DNA of 17,994 nt from an uncultured delta proteobacterium. GTDB taxonomy: Bacteria > RBG-13-61-14 > DRUE01. Position 1 is the first letter of the stretch. Each line of letters opens with the position of its first letter. Under the pieces are notes generated by a model. It searched no databases and was not told where the DNA came from. It was given only the letters and a program-made list of their open reading frames with translations. The stretch spans positions 1 through 17,994 of the forward strand of contig CAIYYW010000243.1 in assembly GCA_903930515.1 (NCBI GenBank), in the 5' to 3' direction. The position numbers and the translations under genes are program-made. Below are positions 1 through 7,663 of this stretch, one piece after another.

Positions 1-49
1 TTCACACACTTAGCAGGCGTGTGCCTTAAGCCAGCTCGGCCAACTCTCC
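1..49 (-). tRNA. tRNA-Ser (anticodon GCU), truncated by window edge
   Basis: Read on the minus strand, the gene begins GGAGAGTTGGCCGAG at position 49. It shows a serine-type D arm and an anticodon stem CACGC/GTGTG around the loop CTGCTAA, giving anticodon GCU, which reads AGC and AGU codons. The variable arm, T arm and 3' end lie beyond the left edge of the window. It lies 22 bases downstream of the second serine tRNA (three less if that gene's encoded CCA is counted), so the two are probably co-transcribed. Confidence 0.85.
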
Positions 50-71
50 GCTGTGCTTAACAAAAAATCCA

Positions 72-161
72 TGGCGGAGGAGGCGGGATTTGAACCTGCG
101 GACCCCGTAAGAGGTCAACGGTTTTCAAGACCGTCGCCTTAAACCACTCGGCCACTCCTCC
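72..161 (-). tRNA. tRNA-Ser (anticodon UGA)
   Basis: A complete class II tRNA on the minus strand. The acceptor stem GGAGGAG (161-155) pairs with CTCCTCC (82-76), the discriminator base is G, and CCA is encoded at 74-72. The anticodon stem ACGGT/ACCGT encloses CTTGAAA, so the anticodon is UGA and it reads UCN serine codons. A long variable arm with a GACC/GGTC stem fits serine. The T stem GCAGG/CCCGC has an A-C mismatch at its middle pair. A -10-like TATAAA (174-169, minus) lies 7 bases before the mature 5' end, but I see no good -35. Confidence 0.95.
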
Positions 162-263
162 GGTCTGATTTATAATTTAATGGATTTAAGGTGTTCTGTC
201 AATGAGCGATATGAATGGCGCGCAAGCCGGAGTGTCTGCGCCACGAATCAAAGGAGAGGGCAA

Positions 264-824
264 ATGGATGAAAAGATCGCCGATTTGAAAAATGCTTACC
301 GGATGAGCCTGATTATCGGGCTGGCCATGGTCGCGAGCGTGGTCATCAATACCTTGATCGTGGAGCTGATGAAGCGGCAAGGGGGATTCTCGGGCAATTC
401 GCTTCCGGACGAAACCGCAAACCTCTTGCGATATATTTTCCTGGGCGTCGCGGCAATGGACATTTTCCTGATCATCCTCTTGAAGCGCATCATGCTCGGC
501 CGCAAAATCGCGGACTCGCCGCCCGCGGCGCCGCCGCCTCCCTCGCCTGCCCCTTTCATCGGGGTTTATAAAATGAAAGGGTTCAACTATCCGGCGCCGG
601 TCCAGGCGCTCCTGACTTCGTCCATAGTCACCTACACGCTTTGCGAGGCCGTGCTTATTTTGGGGCTGGCGCTGTTTTTCATGGCGCACAAAGCCGCTGA
701 TTTTTACCTGTTCCTGGCGCTGTCCCTGATCTTGTTCGCGGTGTTTTTCCCGAGATACAGTCAATGGGAAGCCCTGATCAAAGAACGGGAAATGGATGCG
801 ATGCTCACTCAGGGCAGGATTTAG
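264..824 (+). CDS. Four-helix integral membrane protein, unknown function
   Basis: A 186-residue protein of no family I recognise. It has four hydrophobic segments at about residues 14-36, 54-75, 113-141 and 145-163. Between helices 2 and 3 is a proline/alanine-rich cytoplasmic-type linker (about 84-97), so it looks like two helical hairpins joined by a flexible hinge. The C-terminus is short and charged. The start at 264 is chosen because GGAGAGG (253-259) sits 4 bases before it. The frame is open back to an ATG at 180, but that start has no ribosome site and would add a hydrophilic extension with none of the features of the rest. A TATAAT at 171-176 could be the -10 of its promoter, without a matching -35. 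The Tim44-like gene follows after 190 bases. Both are membrane proteins, but a shared role is only a guess. Confidence 0.75.
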   Translation: MDEKIADLKNAYRMSLIIGLAMVASVVINTLIVELMKRQGGFSGNSLPDETANLLRYIFLGVAAMDIFLIILLKRIMLGRKIADSPPAAPPPPSPAPFIGVYKMKGFNYPAPVQALLTSSIVTYTLCEAVLILGLALFFMAHKAADFYLFLALSLILFAVFFPRYSQWEALIKEREMDAMLTQGRI

Positions 825-1014
825 CGTCTATCTAATATGGTTAAAAGCAAGGATCAAAGGCCGACTCTGTCCACGATCTTCCCCGCCTTTCTCAAGCTGG
901 GCCTGACCAAGACATAATTCATAGATGTCGCCGGATATGTCGCAGTCCGCGGCTGGTTGCAATTGCGCAAAATGCATAGTAAAAAGTAATTGAGAAAAAA
1001 ACGGGAGGATGACT

Positions 1015-2160
1015 ATGAGCAGGATGCGTAAATCCAAGATGATATTTTTGGTCCTGGCCGTGTTGGCGGCGATGACCCTGGTATTGTTCCCGTTGGGATT
1101 GGCCCTGGCCCGGGCCGGGGGCGGAGAGAACTATGGGGGCGGTGACAGTGGCGGAGGCGGTGGAGGCGGAGGCGGAGGAGGCGGTGGCGGGAGCGGAGGC
1201 GGAGGCGGAGACGGCGGCTTGTTCGCGGTTTTGTTGGCGTTGGTTTTTTCGCGTCTGCCCTGGCCGCTCAAGCTGCTTGCGATTATTGTCATCATCGTGT
1301 TTATTGTCCGGGCCTCCAGGAAGAAAAAGGGGATTGGATCCGTAATAGACACCATTGTGCAGCGTTCCCCGGGATCTGCCAATGTTTATAACTCGGTGAG
1401 CTCAACCGCCGCGGCCATTGATGTTGGCGCGCAGATGGAAGAGTTGAAGACGCGCGACCCCAATTTCAGCAAGCAGCAGTTTGAAGATTTGGCCTCAACC
1501 GCCTTTTTCAAGATCCAGGACGCCTGGAGCAAAAGGGAGATGTCTTCCGCCCAGGCCTTTGTCAGCCCCAGCCTGCTGGGGAGGTTCAGCGCGCAACTGG
1601 ACGGCTTCAAGCGCGAGGGCAAGATCAACAAGGTGGATAAACTCGCGGTCGGCTCGGTTGAGATCGCGGAGGCGGCTCACGACGGGGGCAACGATTACAT
1701 CACCGCGATGATCAAGGCGGCTGCCGCGGATTATATTGTTAACGAAAAAACCGGCCAGATCCTTTCCGGATCAACCGATGTCACGCAGTTCACCGAATTT
1801 TGGACCTTCCTCAGGTCCGACCAGGTCAAGACCCCGGCCGGCGCCCCGGAGCTGATTTCCAAGCATTGCCCCAACTGCGGAGCGCCGATGGCGGTGAACG
1901 CGATCGGGAAATGCGAATACTGCGGGTCCGAACTGACCTCCGGACAGTTCAGTTGGGTCTTGAGCGAGATCACCCAAGCCTCGGTCTGGAAGCCGAGAGC
2001 GGTCGCGGTCCGGCCCCAAAATGTCTCGCCCCTGGCAGCGGGAAGGTATGTCCTCGGAATCGTCCAATGCCCGAAGTGCGGGGCCAATGTCCAGGACATC
2101 GCCGGAATCACCAACGAAAAATGCTGGAGGTGCGGGGGAACGGTGACCACCGAGAAATAA
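1015..2160 (+). CDS. Tim44-like domain membrane protein with polyglycine linker and two zinc ribbons
   Basis: A 381-residue protein. A hydrophobic N-terminal segment (8-33) ending in ALARA looks like a signal peptide or anchor. It is followed by an almost pure glycine linker (41-68), a second membrane helix (about 86-99) ending in RASRKKK, a predicted Tim44-like domain (about 148-270), and two C-terminal zinc ribbons (C285/C288/C300/C303 and C352/C355/C370/C373). Bacterial Tim44-like proteins are membrane-tethered and thought to help membrane protein handling; mitochondrial Tim44 links the import channel to Hsp70. The positive residues after helix 2 place the Tim44 and zinc-ribbon part in the cytoplasm. 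The start at 1015 is preferred because GGGAGG (1003-1008) lies 6 bases upstream; the in-frame ATG at 1009 abuts that site. Upstream, TTGCAA (957-962) and TAAAAA (980-985) with a 17-base spacer form only a weak promoter candidate. Domain calls are from pattern recognition; the client is unknown. Confidence 0.8.
   Translation: MSRMRKSKMIFLVLAVLAAMTLVLFPLGLALARAGGGENYGGGDSGGGGGGGGGGGGGGSGGGGGDGGLFAVLLALVFSRLPWPLKLLAIIVIIVFIVRASRKKKGIGSVIDTIVQRSPGSANVYNSVSSTAAAIDVGAQMEELKTRDPNFSKQQFEDLASTAFFKIQDAWSKREMSSAQAFVSPSLLGRFSAQLDGFKREGKINKVDKLAVGSVEIAEAAHDGGNDYITAMIKAAAADYIVNEKTGQILSGSTDVTQFTEFWTFLRSDQVKTPAGAPELISKHCPNCGAPMAVNAIGKCEYCGSELTSGQFSWVLSEITQASVWKPRAVAVRPQNVSPLAAGRYVLGIVQCPKCGANVQDIAGITNEKCWRCGGTVTTEK
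1150..1218 (+). repeat. Low-complexity GGN codon run encoding polyglycine
   Basis: About 23 codons, nearly all GGC, GGA or GGT, encode glycine with single serine and aspartate interruptions. The DNA is a purine-rich imperfect repeat of GGCGGA-type units. Because the units are multiples of three bases, slippage would usually change linker length without breaking the frame. Confidence 0.9.
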
Positions 2161-2240
2161 TCCGGAGGTGGACGATAGAGCTTTATCGCCGCCTGATCCT
2201 GATCTTGCCCGGCTCTAGGATGATCAAATTTCCCTGGAAG

Positions 2241-2441
2241 TCACTTTGGGCAAGCGGAGGCATACTTCAGCGCCGCCAAGAGGTTTTCTTTTTCTAGACC
2301 ATACTCATCCATCACCTGCTCATAGGTCATTCCCGCGGCCAGTTTGCCGAGGACCAAATCAACCGGAACCCGGGTACCCTTAATTACGGGTTTTCCAAAC
2401 CGAACTTTTTCGTTAACCTCGATTCCAGGCGCGATTTCCAT
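2241..2441 (-). CDS. DUF433 family antitoxin-like protein
   Basis: A 66-residue protein matching the DUF433 pattern. It opens with short strands, then the signature around GKPVIKGTRVPVDLVLGKLA (residues 17-36), then a helical part with MTYEQVMDEYGLEKENLLAAL. DUF433 proteins are small helix-turn-helix-type proteins usually encoded beside a PIN-like (DUF5615) toxin and taken to be the antitoxin. Here no such partner is visible on either side: 80 bases downstream comes the convergent end of the Tim44-like gene, and upstream is the end of the phospholipase-like gene. The start at 2441 is chosen because GGAGG (2453-2449) lies 7 bases upstream. A longer in-frame start at 2489 has no ribosome site. 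Confidence 0.85.
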   Translation of the reverse strand: MEIAPGIEVNEKVRFGKPVIKGTRVPVDLVLGKLAAGMTYEQVMDEYGLEKENLLAALKYASACPK

Positions 2442-2467
2442 GGCAAGGCCTCCTTCTAATCGCATAT

Positions 2468-2497
2468 ATTTTAGCATAGCTTCGGCCAAACATTAAA
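2468..2497 (-). promoter_or_regulatory. Candidate sigma-70-type promoter of the DUF433 gene
   Basis: On the minus strand, TTTAAT (2497-2492), an 18-base spacer and TAAAAT (2473-2468) lie upstream of the DUF433 start, in an AT-rich patch that stands out from the GC-rich surroundings. The -10 matches five of six consensus bases, the -35 only three. Confidence 0.3.
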
Positions 2498-2531
2498 TAA
2501 AGACCAGGCCGCGGCTTTGCGGTGAGCGTAT

Positions 2532-3632
2532 TTATTTCAAGGTTGAAAATTTCCAGGAATAATTTTGCAAAAGGGATTTTCCGTTTATGCCAATGATGCC
2601 GGGGGTCAGGACGACCGTGTAGGCAGCGCCCGGCTTTAATGACGCGCCGGGAATGAACTCGGAAAAGATGGTCAGCTCGGATCGGTTTTTATTCTGGTTC
2701 CGGACGGTTCCTTGCACCGGTTTTTGATCCGGGCCGGTCAGGATGATGCTTGAGCTATTCAAAGTCCCGGTCAGAACCGGCTGATTGAACATAAGATAGA
2801 TGCGGGTTTCCAGGGGGATGCCTTCCGCTCCGGAGGCGGGATATGCGGCGTTGATCAGCGCGAGTCGGTCGTCTTTCCCGTTCAGCCTCAGCCATAACGC
2901 TTCCCAGTAATCGGCGACGATCCCCGCGGTGTAATCAATCCCGCCCGGCGCGGAATAAATATTCTTGATCTCCCAGGGGATTTTCTTTTCCAGAGACGCC
3001 TTCTCAAAGGGAGCAAGCAGACATTCCCCGACCAGGGCGTCTTTATGGACCTGGTTGCCGGTAACGATGGTTTTCTTTTTATAGTCCTTGCCGAGCTTCT
3101 GAAAAACCTTCTCCAACTTATCCGCGGGGACATAATATTTCGGAAGGTTTCGGCAGCGATCATACCAATTGATCAAAATGAAATCCCCGCTTTCGTCCAG
3201 GTTGGTTTCCATGGCCCGGGCATCCATCCTCTCCCGCTCGTCATTGAAAAGGGTGTGATAGATTCCGTCTTCCATATTATGAGCCTGGGTCCCCATAAAA
3301 TGCGCCAGCAGTTGCGGGCAATCTGCAAAGGGCGCCCGGCAATCGGCCTTGAGCTCGGCCAGGTAAGCCTCGGTGAATTCAGGCAGGTGGGTGAATTCGC
3401 TGTAGTTCTGGTCCTCCCGGGCAAACGGAGAATAGGCATAGCCATTGCCGGTGTCCGGGAAGATGGACCCGGTAAGCGCGGCGTCTCGGTTAGCCTGGAG
3501 CAATGCCTTCAATTCCGGGTCGGAAATTTTATCCAGCGCAATTTCGGTGATAACCATATGGGTCGCCATTCCCGCGGCAAAAACCCTGCCGCCCAGGGCA
3601 AGCAAGATCATCAACAGCGCCATTTTTTTCAT
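2532..3632 (-). CDS. Exported zinc-dependent phospholipase C-like protein with C-terminal Ig-like domain
   Basis: A 366-residue protein. Residues 1-20 form a signal peptide ending VFA-A without a lipobox cysteine. Residues about 22-250 resemble the zinc-dependent phospholipase C/S1-P1 nuclease fold. Candidate metal ligands are H25, D60 in GSIFPD, H81, H111, and H118/D122/H126 in the HNMEDGIYH motif. Residues about 265-366 look like a bacterial Ig-like (Big_5-type) domain, with ETRIYLMFNQPV near its start and YSWKFST at its end. Family members hydrolyse phosphodiesters in phospholipids; the actual substrate is not readable here. It sits 18 bases downstream of the DUF362 gene and is probably translated from the same mRNA. 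The start at 3632 follows GAGGG (3642-3638) by 5 bases; an ATG at 3644 overlaps that site and is less likely. Confidence 0.75.
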   Translation of the reverse strand: MKKMALLMILLALGGRVFAAGMATHMVITEIALDKISDPELKALLQANRDAALTGSIFPDTGNGYAYSPFAREDQNYSEFTHLPEFTEAYLAELKADCRAPFADCPQLLAHFMGTQAHNMEDGIYHTLFNDERERMDARAMETNLDESGDFILINWYDRCRNLPKYYVPADKLEKVFQKLGKDYKKKTIVTGNQVHKDALVGECLLAPFEKASLEKKIPWEIKNIYSAPGGIDYTAGIVADYWEALWLRLNGKDDRLALINAAYPASGAEGIPLETRIYLMFNQPVLTGTLNSSSIILTGPDQKPVQGTVRNQNKNRSELTIFSEFIPGASLKPGAAYTVVLTPGIIGINGKSLLQNYSWKFSTLK

Positions 3633-3650
3633 CGCAGCCCTCATTTCATT

Positions 3651-4883
3651 TTATTTTATGGCAATTCCCAGTTTCCGCGCGATCATTCCCCAGGCCAGGT
3701 CCCGGAGCCGCGAGTTGAGCGGCCCCAACACCCCTTTGCGGGTAAGCAGGAAGGTGATTGCCATCGGAGGGATCGGGCAACCGGGTATGAAACTGCCGAG
3801 ATCTTTGTGCTCGGCCGCGCAGTCCCCGACCACGACGGTCTTTTTAGGGTTCAAATCATCCGGTATTTTTCCCACCGACTTGCCCGTGATAAAGGTGTAC
3901 CCGGCCAGCTTATCGCAGCGATTGGAAATCAGCCACCGGTCCAATGACCCGCGGATCATCCCCACGCATCCCTCCGGGCAGGCCAATTCTTTCCCGACCA
4001 GGAATCGGATCGTATCCGGGAATCCGGAAAAATCCCGGTTCGGCCGGATCAATTTTTGGGTGCGCTGCTCCAGGAGTTCCTTGCCCCGCAGCTCAATCTC
4101 ATTTAATTCAATCGGTCCCAGCCCTTTTTCCCAAAGATATACCAGGTGCGGCACTTCTTTGGGATCGTAGCCCATCAGGCGGCAGGAAACGGTATCCACG
4201 GCCAGCCCGTTCTTGCCGGCGATGATCACATTGAGCTTGACCGGTTCCGCGTTCATCGGCCCTTGCCCCTGCCCGGCCATAATCGCGTCCGCGATGATGA
4301 AATCCGGCATCCGGGTCCGGTAGAGGTCCGCGATTTTTTTATGGATGTTATAGTGGTGGTTGCTCAGGCGGTCCTTTGCCAGCAGCAAGCCGATATTATT
4401 TTTCACCGAAAGCGTGACCACCGCGTACATATTGACCTTGAGCTTGGGCAGGCTGATAAATAAATCAGCGTCCATAAGTTTTTCCGGGAGCAGGAACCGA
4501 TCCTCAATCAGGGCGTCCTTTATCCGCACTTCCCGCCTCGGCTCGTCCAGGAGATATAACGGCTCCGCGATCCCGCGCAGATATGGGAGCACGCCCATAG
4601 CCAGAAAACCGGACTGGGACGGGCCCACCAGGCAGTCTTCCGCCACCCAAATTTTTTTCGCGCCCAGGTCCTTAAGCGCCCGTGCCACTCCGCCGACAAA
4701 CTCCGGCTGGGTATTGATCCCGCGGTTGAGCGGGGGCCGGGCCGGATAGACAAAGCTCGGCTTGACAAAAACGGTCTTGCCCCGGACCGGGACCTGCTCG
4801 GATTCCAGGATGGCCCTGACTTGGGACCGGATTTGCTCCGGGTCATACCCGGATTGGTCCGCGATGTAAACCAGGGGTTTCAT
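3651..4883 (-). CDS. DUF362 domain-containing protein
   Basis: A 410-residue protein of the DUF362 family. Family-typical stretches are GKTVFVKPSFV (35-45), DADLFISLPKLKVN (138-151) followed by TLSVKNNIGL (157-166), the AGQGQGP loop (203-209) and GLAVDTVSC (226-234). DUF362 proteins often carry ferredoxin clusters and occur with anaerobic redox genes, but their reaction is undefined. Here the C-terminal third has scattered cysteines (C302, C306, C323, C355, C369) instead of a clear ferredoxin motif; they could still bind one cluster. There is no signal peptide, so it is probably cytoplasmic, unlike its operon partner. No Shine-Dalgarno site precedes the ATG; a TATATT hexamer ends 10 bases before it, which suggests a leaderless or nearly leaderless mRNA. 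Confidence 0.8.
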   Translation of the reverse strand: MKPLVYIADQSGYDPEQIRSQVRAILESEQVPVRGKTVFVKPSFVYPARPPLNRGINTQPEFVGGVARALKDLGAKKIWVAEDCLVGPSQSGFLAMGVLPYLRGIAEPLYLLDEPRREVRIKDALIEDRFLLPEKLMDADLFISLPKLKVNMYAVVTLSVKNNIGLLLAKDRLSNHHYNIHKKIADLYRTRMPDFIIADAIMAGQGQGPMNAEPVKLNVIIAGKNGLAVDTVSCRLMGYDPKEVPHLVYLWEKGLGPIELNEIELRGKELLEQRTQKLIRPNRDFSGFPDTIRFLVGKELACPEGCVGMIRGSLDRWLISNRCDKLAGYTFITGKSVGKIPDDLNPKKTVVVGDCAAEHKDLGSFIPGCPIPPMAITFLLTRKGVLGPLNSRLRDLAWGMIARKLGIAIK

Positions 4884-4893
4884 ATTATTCTTG

Positions 4894-4899
4894 AATATA
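4894..4899 (-). promoter_or_regulatory. -10-like element just upstream of the DUF362 start
   Basis: TATATT on the minus strand (five of six consensus bases) lies 10 bases before the ATG at 4883. A normal start-site distance would give a leader of only a few bases, and no Shine-Dalgarno sequence is present. No good -35 is seen at 16-18 bases, so support is weak on its own. Confidence 0.3.
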
Positions 4900-4954
4900 T
4901 GATAGAATGATTGCAGATATTTTTCATTAGTTCAAGTCTAATATATTTATCAGG

Positions 4955-4988
4955 GTCAATCTTCAGGGGAGATGGGTAAAAGATTGAC
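4955..4988. repeat. Perfect 9-bp inverted repeat in the divergent intergenic region
   Basis: GTCAATCTT (4955-4963) and AAGATTGAC (4980-4988) are perfect inverted copies separated by 16 bases. They lie 46 bases before the PQQ-propeller start and 72 bases upstream of the divergent DUF362 gene. It could be an operator with two half-sites or a 5' leader hairpin of the propeller gene. The TTGACA in the right arm looks like a -35 but has no -10 at proper spacing. Confidence 0.5.
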
Positions 4989-5033
4989 AAGAATAACCGT
5001 TAACCAAGGAGAGGAAAAAGCAGGGAGGCATAA

Positions 5034-7661
5034 ATGAAGCCAAGGCCGGGATGGTTTGCATTGATTTTGATGGCTTTTTCGTTGACCGCGGGAATCTCAT
5101 ACGCCACCCCTCCTGAAAAATCAGGTTCTCCCTATCTTCCCAATGCGGCCTGGCCGGTGATGCGCGGGGATTTGCAGAATACCGGCAGAGGCAAGGCCGG
5201 AAAATGGGAGCCGTCCCCCAAGGGCATTTCAGAAGTCCGCCGATTCCAGACCGGGAACGGCATTTTTTCCACCCCGGTGATTGACGATCAAGAGCGGATT
5301 TATGTGGGGAGCGCGGATCATTATTTTTACGCCCTGGACCCGGTCTCGGGCAAGGAGCTTTGGAAGTTTGACGCGCTTGAGTTGATTGATTCCGCCGGGG
5401 CAGTATCCAGAGATGGCCGGGTGTATGTTCCGGCCGGAGCGGCGATTTACGCTTTGGATCCGGAGGGCAACCGGCTCTGGGCCTTTGATGTGACCAATCA
5501 CCGGCCCGAAGGTCTTTATACCTTTGGCACCAATTACTGGTGGGAGGGAAATGTGGTGATCGGGCCGGACCAAAATTTATACGCGGGCAACGACGATTTC
5601 TTTTTTTACAGCATCAACCCGGATGGAAGCTTAAGATGGGCGCATCGCACCGGGTTTCTGATCTGGTCGGTCCCGGCCTTTTCCCCGGATGAGAATACCC
5701 TGTACTTTGCCGGGTTTGATATGAAGGTTTACGCCCTGGACCGCGCGACCGGCAGGTTGAAATGGAAGAAGAACCTGAAAAATCCCCTGGTGGCGTCGCC
5801 GGCGCTGGGAGAGGACGGCACGCTTTTCCAGGGAAGCTTTGACGGGAAACTCTATGCCCTGGATTCCCGGAACGGCAGGATCAAGTGGGCCGCTCAAACC
5901 GACAGCCACATTTACGCCTCCGCGGCCCTGGACCAAAAAGGAAGGGTCTATGTCCCTTCCACCGATGGTTTCCTTTACTGCCTCAATGCCGATACCGGGA
6001 AGGTGCTCTGGACCTTTTACACCGGAGACGCGGTCAGGTCTTCTCCGGTCCTGGGCCCGGACCCGGAGGGCAAAGCGGAATATTTGATTTATTTTGGAGG
6101 CGGCCAGGGAGAGTTCTATGCGATTGAGCCTTCGGGCCGGAGGAGATGGTCTTTCAATACCCTGGCCCTGACCGACCGGGTGGACTATCCCAACCTCAAT
6201 GGCTCTCCGGCGTTGGGTAAAAATGGGATTGCCGCGGCAAATGCCAATGGCGATGTTTTTTATATTCCCTACCAATATTATTTAAACCCGGCTCCGGCTG
6301 GAATCACCCGGGACCCTTCGGATGGTTTTGGAGAAGAAGGCGCTCATTGGCATTATCTCAGTCCCGGCGGCTTGATTGACCGGCGGCCGGAGAGTGAAGC
6401 CGATCCCAAACAAGAGCGCTTGGTCCATCCTTCCCAGGCAATCATCGTCCGCTTGATTGTCCGAGGAAACAACGGAACCGTCAGCGCCAGGCTCTTGCCT
6501 GATTCCGCGCGCCTGCAAGCGGAGCCGGATTTTAAATATAGGATCGCGGCGATCGGGGATGACAAGACCCTCTGCATCATCCCGGAGCAAGGCCTGGAGC
6601 CGGGCAGGGAGTACCTGCTGCATCTGACCGCATCCTATCAAAGCCGGGACGGGCGGGCGGGAAAGGTTTCCGGCAATCTGAAAATCCGGGTCAAAGACGC
6701 CGGGGCTGTAAACCCGCTGATGCAGGCTGGAAACCGGGGATTTGCGCTCACCCATATGTCATTTGCCCAGCCCGCGATCGTGCCCAGCCTGGACCAGATC
6801 GGGATCGCGGTGATGCGGATCCCGTTTGCGGTGGTGGAGACCGATCCGAAAAAGGGGACTTTCGTGGCCTGGGCGGTTCAGAAGTGGGGGCAAAGTGCCG
6901 GGGGAGAGGAGCAGGGGATCCCGGATTCCCGCAGTTTGTTTTACGCCTTTTCCGGAAAGGTCAACGGAGATTTCTTTGAAATGGAGTCGCGGAACTGCTC
7001 TTTTGAAGAAAGCTCGTTTCCTTTTCCCCTTGATTTATTTCGGGTCTCCGGAAGGATCAACCCCGAGGGCACGGCGGGAAAGGATGCTTCGCTGCTGGCC
7101 GAATATGACCCGCCCGGAATCCTCAAGGCCCTGAATATGCTCAGCGTTTCAAGTGAGGAGGACCGCGCCGGCCAAAAAAAATATCTGAGCGGCGCCGTCT
7201 CCGGGGGGGACTCCCAGGGATTCATCCGGGCGGCTTTGGCCACCGGGCCTACGGTCCTGGGGTATATCGCCGATCGCGTCTGGGGCGCCTGGGGATTTTA
7301 CAATTGGCAGGGAGACTTTGTGGCCGCCGGCACCTTTCAAATGGAGCCTCAGGCTTTGCCCGCGGCTGGCGCGGTTAAGGTGAAAAGGTTTGAATATGAC
7401 CCCCGGAAAAGGGAAATCGTGGCGGAGGTTGAGGTTCCCGGGGCGGATAAAAATATGACCGCCATCGGGATCCTGCTGGTTGATCGGGAAACCGGCAAGC
7501 CGGTTCCGATCAACTACAATATTGAAATGAGGCGCCAGCGCTTGGATCAATCAACCAAACGGACCATCCTGAAACTACCGGACCGAAAAATTCATAGCGG
7601 AAACCTGACCGCGTATTTGATGGCGGACCTCGCTCCGCTGGGAAGTCTTATCCTGAAATAA
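5034..7661 (+). CDS. Exported PQQ-type beta-propeller protein with long C-terminal extension
   Basis: An 875-residue protein. Residues 1-24 form a signal peptide (cleavage near ISYA-T, no lipobox). The mature part opens with WPVMRGDLQNTGRG, typical of PQQ-like (BamB/quinoprotein-type) propellers. Blade motifs of the form YALD-x-GxxxW recur at about 99-110, 139-149, 191-202, 233-244, 274-285, 315-326 and 362-372, so about seven or eight blades span 35-412. Residues about 455-565 look like an Ig-like domain. Residues about 570-875 are a domain I do not recognise. No dehydrogenase catalytic residues are evident, so a binding or scaffold role on the cell surface or in the periplasm is more likely than an enzyme. 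GGGAGG (5023-5028) gives a clear start 5 bases later. The gene is divergent from DUF362, sharing a 150-base region with an inverted repeat. Confidence 0.8.
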   Translation: MKPRPGWFALILMAFSLTAGISYATPPEKSGSPYLPNAAWPVMRGDLQNTGRGKAGKWEPSPKGISEVRRFQTGNGIFSTPVIDDQERIYVGSADHYFYALDPVSGKELWKFDALELIDSAGAVSRDGRVYVPAGAAIYALDPEGNRLWAFDVTNHRPEGLYTFGTNYWWEGNVVIGPDQNLYAGNDDFFFYSINPDGSLRWAHRTGFLIWSVPAFSPDENTLYFAGFDMKVYALDRATGRLKWKKNLKNPLVASPALGEDGTLFQGSFDGKLYALDSRNGRIKWAAQTDSHIYASAALDQKGRVYVPSTDGFLYCLNADTGKVLWTFYTGDAVRSSPVLGPDPEGKAEYLIYFGGGQGEFYAIEPSGRRRWSFNTLALTDRVDYPNLNGSPALGKNGIAAANANGDVFYIPYQYYLNPAPAGITRDPSDGFGEEGAHWHYLSPGGLIDRRPESEADPKQERLVHPSQAIIVRLIVRGNNGTVSARLLPDSARLQAEPDFKYRIAAIGDDKTLCIIPEQGLEPGREYLLHLTASYQSRDGRAGKVSGNLKIRVKDAGAVNPLMQAGNRGFALTHMSFAQPAIVPSLDQIGIAVMRIPFAVVETDPKKGTFVAWAVQKWGQSAGGEEQGIPDSRSLFYAFSGKVNGDFFEMESRNCSFEESSFPFPLDLFRVSGRINPEGTAGKDASLLAEYDPPGILKALNMLSVSSEEDRAGQKKYLSGAVSGGDSQGFIRAALATGPTVLGYIADRVWGAWGFYNWQGDFVAAGTFQMEPQALPAAGAVKVKRFEYDPRKREIVAEVEVPGADKNMTAIGILLVDRETGKPVPINYNIEMRRQRLDQSTKRTILKLPDRKIHSGNLTAYLMADLAPLGSLILK

Positions 7662-7663
7662 GT

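Noticed and set aside
180-263. Upstream ATG at 180 as the start of the membrane protein
   Set aside because: No ribosome site; the ATG at 264 has GGAGAGG four bases upstream and the extension is not membrane-protein-like.
1131-1382. Minus-strand frame encoding polyproline
   Set aside because: It is simply the complement of the polyglycine codons of the Tim44-like gene.
2161-2240. Short inverted repeat (ATCCT/AGGAT) as a terminator after the Tim44-like gene
   Set aside because: The stem is only five bases and no T tract follows on either strand.
3045-4749. Long plus-strand open frames opposite the phospholipase-like and DUF362 genes
   Set aside because: The minus-strand frames carry family motifs and good starts; the plus-strand frames have none.
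4984-4989. TTGACA as a -35 box for the propeller gene
   Set aside because: No -10-like hexamer lies 15-19 bases downstream; the bases are better explained as part of the inverted repeat arm.
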